Source: Phyto melanocephala
Taxonomy: Eukaryota; Arthropoda; Insecta; Diptera; Rhinophoridae
Assembly (NCBI GenBank): GCA_941918925.1
Contig: OW799234.1
Coordinates: 126,255,395 to 126,319,394 of the forward strand
Length of the DNA: 64,000 bases
Reading direction: 5' to 3'
Under the pieces are notes generated by a model. It did not search any database. It had not been told where the DNA came from and was given only the letters and a program-made list of their open reading frames with translations. Shown one piece after another: positions 59,144-64,000 of the stretch. The first letter of the stretch is position 1, and the number at the start of each line of letters is the position of its first letter. The position numbers and the translations under genes were made by a program.

Positions 59144-61159
59144 TTAATGTTTATCTTAAATATTTTTTTTAATATGTATATTATGAATACAATAGCTATT
59201 TTCTCCTTATAAAATTTTATATTAAAAAAAAAATTTTAATTTTTTTAACACTTGATCTGGTTTTTAAATTCAAACTTACCCCTTATTGTGGATTAGTTTT
59301 TTAAATATGCATTAACTTACCTAAAATAAAAATAAAATAAAAAAATTAATCAGATATTTTCAACAATAAATTATTTAAGTAAATTTTTTTTATTAATTTT
59401 GTTTTTCAAAAAAAAAAAAAATATTTCAGGATTCATTAAACAACTAGTAGTCAATTAAGTGGTATTCAATCAAAGATGAAATAGTGTTTGATTCAATACA
59501 GACCACTTATACCTTAAACCTCTAAGAACTTTTACTTTTATTAAAATTTTTGCCACTCTCTATCCTTTTTCCTACAACTCTCTAAATATTGTGTTCTAGA
59601 ATCATTTTGTAAACACTAACATTAACAGTTTCATAGAAAAATTTCAAAGGTAATTTTGTCGTGAAAGCAAATTAGTGCTGTCAGGTAATAACTTATTATT
59701 ACACGTCATTTAGACACGGAATTAGCAGCAAATAAAAATAATATACGCAACTGGTGTTGTGATGCACTTTTCTCAGTGTTATGTATGTATAAGCATGTTG
59801 AACAAAAAAAAAATAATAATAGTTTTATTGTTGTTGTTGGGGTAATTCCATTCATAATATTCACGTAAAATTAATTGTTTTCATCACGGATATTTTTTTC
59901 TAATATCTTGACTATTACTGTTTACTTCTTCAAGAAGAAACCTTGAACTTTTGTTTGGATGTATGTTATATTAGTTATAGTTATTCTATAGTGGCATTTA
60001 AATTTATATGTTTATTAGCTTGACTATTCAAATATAAATTGAAAATTATTTAATAGCAAAAATTAACAATTTAAAAACTTGACGCCAAAAAAGGTGTGAA
60101 ATACCCTAATATATGTACATTTAAACACATGTGTATAAGTGTATGTCGTTATTAATAAAGAACATTTAAAGTTATGCCTGAATGCAGGCAGACAAGCAAG
60201 AATAAATACATGTTTGTGCACGCAACAATTTTCAGTTGCTCAGTAATTTCAACTTGTTTATGTATAGAAGTGTTATGGTGCCCGGCAGGATCATAGTCTC
60301 CTCAAACAGCCACAAATAACATTCTTCACTAGATGATATCTCTTATATAACTATAGCGGCTTAAAAAACAAGTTTATTTTATTACAAAAGAATTTCTCAA
60401 TAAATCTTTTGTTGTTTTACTTGTTGTACTTGAGATAAAATAACAATCATTGCTTGACTTTTTTTACGAACAAGATAAAAAAACTAAGTAACTACAAGTT
60501 ACATTGGATATAGTTTTAATTTTGATATAATATTTCTAACACCTAAACTGCAGGGTTATGATTTATGTGAATACTTTTACGTACAGTTTGGTCGGCGTTA
60601 TCAAAACATGCGAAATTTTTAATGCATGTACTGAACTCAGTCATACATGAAAATGAGCTAAAGATGACTTTAGCATGAACAACAACTATAAGATATGAAA
60701 ACAACAAAAACATCATGAATTATAGACTTGGCTGACTGTGAGTATTAACACATTCTTCGAAACTCATATACCTGCATATGTATGTTCATGTAGATACATG
60801 TTTGTATGTTTATATTTATAAGCACAAAAGAAATTTTAAATTATATGACTAATAAAGAGTGAAACAGAATATATTATAAATTAAAATTTGCACTTATACA
60901 TGGTTGACAAGGTATACTTTAAACTACACTTTTGTATAAAATAGTTTATTTTAATTAAAGCATACACCGAGGCATCAGAACACATTAACCCATTTTAATT
61001 TCTTTGGAAAGGGAAACAATTAAAAACATTTAAAGTCTCACAGGAGCTATAATTTAGAGTAAGTTTTTATTTTTTTGTACGTTATTCACTTTTTTTAAAA
61101 CACAGAACAGAGTGGGAGTTTAAAGATTCAGGTTTTATATGAGGTGTTTTTAAATTTAA
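59144..61159. other. AT-rich DNA, one hairpin, no gene
   Basis: Two kb of A/T-rich DNA. A 54-nt hairpin lies at 59456-59509 (arms TAAGTGGT...ATTCAATCAAA and TTTGATTCAAT...ACCACTTA). Nothing else was recognised. Confidence 0.45.
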
Positions 61160-63366
61160 CCCATTAGCGTCCAGTATGTAGAAGGTAAAATGAACAAAAA
61201 AAACTTAAATTACTTAATACCTTTAGGAACTTTTTTACTTATATCTTTAATGATAATTTTGACTTAAGTAAATCAATTTATTATTAAATATTGAATGTGC
61301 ACACAATATGTGCACATAAGAATGGGTCAAACAACAAAATTGGTTGATTGTGAGCAAAGGTGTTTTATGAGGCATATGATAATTTTAATTTATTCACTTA
61401 CATAAACGTCTAAAGTCCATGCGAGTGGGAATTTTGTATTTGCCTATATTTAAGGCTAAAAAACGGCACTCAAATCAGCATTTTCAAAATGGTTACCGAA
61501 ATAGAGGTAACAAAATTCAAATCAAATCTTCAACCCTAATCTTACCAATATGTATCCACAACATTTTTTTTATCTTGCAAACCCTGTCTCTTTCCTCAGA
61601 ACGTAAAAAGCAACTTTTAGGTGATTCCCCATTTTACTATTTATGTATCAAAAACAAAGGTTCCGAGGTATCATAAAAGTGAATTTTAGAGCATTAAATT
61701 TTTTTGCCTAAACATTTTGCAAAGGATATTAAACAATAGTGAAAAATAAGTTTCATGTCTCTCTACTGATATTTTTTCAAAGTAAGTAAGCATCTAATTT
61801 TTAGTAGAAAAGTCGCAGCGTTTTTACATCGAATTTTTTTTTTTAAAATACAATAACAATCGATATTGTATTTCTTTGTTTAATTAAAAAAATTTTTCAT
61901 TAAAAGAAAACGGAGTATAATATTCTTACAGAGTACGGCTAAGTAATATTTTTGAGTAATACATACCCGAAATTCTATATTATGTGTTGCATACTTTGAG
62001 GAGTTGTTATTAATTATATTTATTTATTGTCATTATCAACTCATCACTTCGGTATTTACCAGAATATACAAGAGTATACGTGCGGAAACTTTGTATAATG
62101 TTATAGATTTACACTATTACGGCGTCTTTCATTTCCAATATATTAAACAGTATAACAATAGAGTTCGTTGAGTATATATCAAATTGAATTCGATAATAAA
62201 GGTGTATAATAATAAGTGAAATACTTAATAAAGTACTGTCTAGTTTTATAAAAATCTTACTGTTAAAAAAAATAAGTTACTTGATAATGTAAATTTCAAG
62301 TACTTAATTTGCAATACAAAAGAATCCTGGTTTTTGTAAAGAAAATAAAAAATCAACGTGTAAACAAGTTATAAACGTAACAATAAAAATAAATTTTTTT
62401 CCGATGATGACCAATCAAAAACTAATGCTGTGAAAATAGATTGGGGTAAGAAGATGTGAAATAAAATATACTTGCAGATTTATTCGAAGATAGTGACCCT
62501 AATGTCAGGGATAGGTATGATAATGACAGTGATAAATACAGGGATGCTAGGCCATTAAGGTCAATATTGTAAAAAAATAACCGATGTACTATTACTTAAT
62601 GTATTACATAAATAGAAGAGTTTTATATATCGTAAGAGCAAGGATGATAGAAATATAAGACAAACCTATGTCACATGCAGAAAAACCAGTATGTGTTGTA
62701 CTTGCCTGCACCCAAGCAATATGTCAAATTCGTATATGGTACAGCCTATATCAGACTACAATTTTTAAAATTTTGAAAAAATTTTCGGTAATTTTAGACA
62801 TCAAATATCTAATGGAACCTTTAATATTAAATAATAATGATTTTTGTTTTTTTTTTAATTTAATTTATTTGTAATATAACAATAGAAATCAAGAATTGTG
62901 TTACATCGGACCACGATATAGAACAAAAGAAGAAACAGCAAAACAAATAAGCACTTTCTGGTAAGAATAAAATAATTAATCACTGAGCTAAAATAATTTT
63001 TAGTATTGATCAAAGTTATAAATGATTTAAATTCAAATATTCCACCCAGGTTGGTTTCTGACATGCTAAAATTAGAGAATTATGAAGTTTTTTTTTACGG
63101 AATATATTGATTACTATTATGAAATACCTCTTTTTATTTTCTTAGATAAGTATTTTCTTACGAAATGTTTTTAAGCATTGTTTGTGCTACTAGGCAACAA
63201 GGAAGTAATTGCCTAATCATACTGCATAAATTAAGAGGTTAATAAAACAATATAAAGTAAAATAACTTATGAATTTTTAAAGAACATTAACAATTTTAAA
63301 AGTGCTTTCTTTGGAATTGGTTTTTATTATTTATATTTATTTAACTATACCTTTTTGCCTTTCGGG
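61160..63366 (+). mobile_element. weak piggyBac-like candidate
   Basis: The left edge is TTAA-CCCATTAGCGTCCAG and the right edge CCTTTCGGG-TTAA, giving about 2.2 kb. PiggyBac elements insert at TTAA and begin CCC (established knowledge). Inside, a plus-strand stretch (62470-62560) reads DLFEDSDPNVRDRYDNDSDK, an acidic N-terminus-like segment, and 62650-62740 encodes several closely spaced Cys residues (TCRKTSMCCTCL), loosely like the cysteine-rich tail of that transposase. The two termini do not match beyond CCC, and the catalytic core is absent. The outline is suggestive only. Confidence 0.3.
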
Positions 63367-64000
63367 TTAATATATTGTTGGTATGTATGTTTGCGTTTAA
63401 GGCTTTAAAAATACAATTAAATACCGTTAAAAAAACAATAAGTAATTTAGTAAAAATAATTAAATTATATGATTTGATATTACCAGCAAATTTTATTATA
63501 CTTTTTTGTTACTTCTTATATTTCTTTAAATGTTCGTCATATTTTGTACCAAACTTTTCGGTAATATTTCATAGTCGCTTGCTCAGTAATATTTACAAAA
63601 TATTTTCCATTAACCAACTTCTCTTGCAATGGCGTTAGAAACTTTCATAATTTACCTTGTTAAGCGAATCAATTTTGAAAAATGTTTCACCACAAAATAA
63701 ATGGGCTTTTAAAACAACATCAATTAACCAACAAAATAATGTTAACTTTGGTTTTAATAAGCAAAGTTTTTGTGTTTGTTTTGTCTAACTAGAAGCGATA
63801 AAATGTTAACATGAAGCATAAAAATGCCTTTTGAAGTTCCTTTCAATGTTATCGCATGAAAAGTTCATAATTTCAGCAGAAGACGTCTTAATGTTTCTTT
63901 ATGAAGAATGATAGAAGTCTCAATAACTTACAAAACAGACATAAATCATTAAAGTTATTTTAATAGAGAAGACCATATATAAAAATTATGGTCTTACTTG
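63367..64000. other. AT-rich DNA, nothing recognised
   Basis: An 87-codon open frame at 63375-63638 is Phe/Ile/Leu-rich, as expected by chance in A/T-rich DNA. No gene is supported. Confidence 0.5.

Overview
This 64 kb window is very AT-rich, non-coding DNA from an insect nuclear genome. The organism is most likely a higher fly (schizophoran, probably calyptrate). That is inferred from the repeats, above all many copies of DINE-1-like elements. They have a TATACCC...GGGTATA left end, GTCCGTCTGTCC arrays, GCCACGCCCAC motifs, and a right end with an ATTCGGC/GCCGAAT hairpin followed by CTTACTTGTT. I found no intact host gene, no functional tRNA or rRNA gene, no bacterial operon and no CRISPR array. 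Short open frames are mostly chance, low-complexity, or translations of repeats. The window is best read as intergenic or long-intron DNA.

Layout. 0-11 kb: DINE-like family A copies at 738, 5406 and 7602, a TIR element with a Helitron end inside it (4.0-5.1 kb), a possible non-LTR 3' relic (6.4 kb), a deleted mariner-type transposon (8.75-9.52 kb) and a degraded family B copy (9.56-10.5 kb). 11-23 kb: family C copies at 11128, 12645 and 19647; two carry a captured mariner-derived cassette, one of which holds a 129-bp MITE with a 3-bp target duplication. Also here are an inverted-repeat element (15.35 kb), a full-length family B copy (16.3 kb), a tRNA-derived SINE (19.46 kb) and a 288-bp tandem array (21.3-22.0 kb). 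24.8-28.1 kb: a mariner relic, then a 1.55 kb inverted repeat with arms over 400 bp, then a degraded family B copy.

29-48 kb: several TIR elements (29.1, 40.0, 41.7 kb), the first of two Tc3-like elements (33.2 kb), a decayed member of an uncharacterised WREP/DCYFC protein family (34.2-35.1 kb), a 1.7 kb non-autonomous Helitron (37.1-38.8 kb), a family A copy (45.1 kb) and another mariner relic (45.7-47.2 kb). 48-64 kb: a small hairpin element (48.4 kb), a 5'-truncated non-LTR retrotransposon whose RNase H domain is intact (48.6-50.2 kb), a third copy of the captured cassette (50.2-50.9 kb), a Helitron 5' end (51.1 kb), a likely solo LTR (51.8-52.1 kb), the second Tc3-like relic (52.8 kb), a second Helitron copy interrupted by family A (54.1-55.6 kb), a full-length family B copy (57.4 kb), a PIF/Harbinger-like element (58.6-59.1 kb) and a weak piggyBac candidate (61.2-63.4 kb).

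No genes work together here. The biology is transposon biology: capture of one element class by another, nested insertion, internal deletion, and decay. The strongest leads are the mariner cassette propagated inside a DINE/Helentron-like family, the MITE whose target duplication is proven by an empty site in the same window, a conserved hammerhead-like stem-loop in an inverted-repeat element, and the tRNA-like module in family A.
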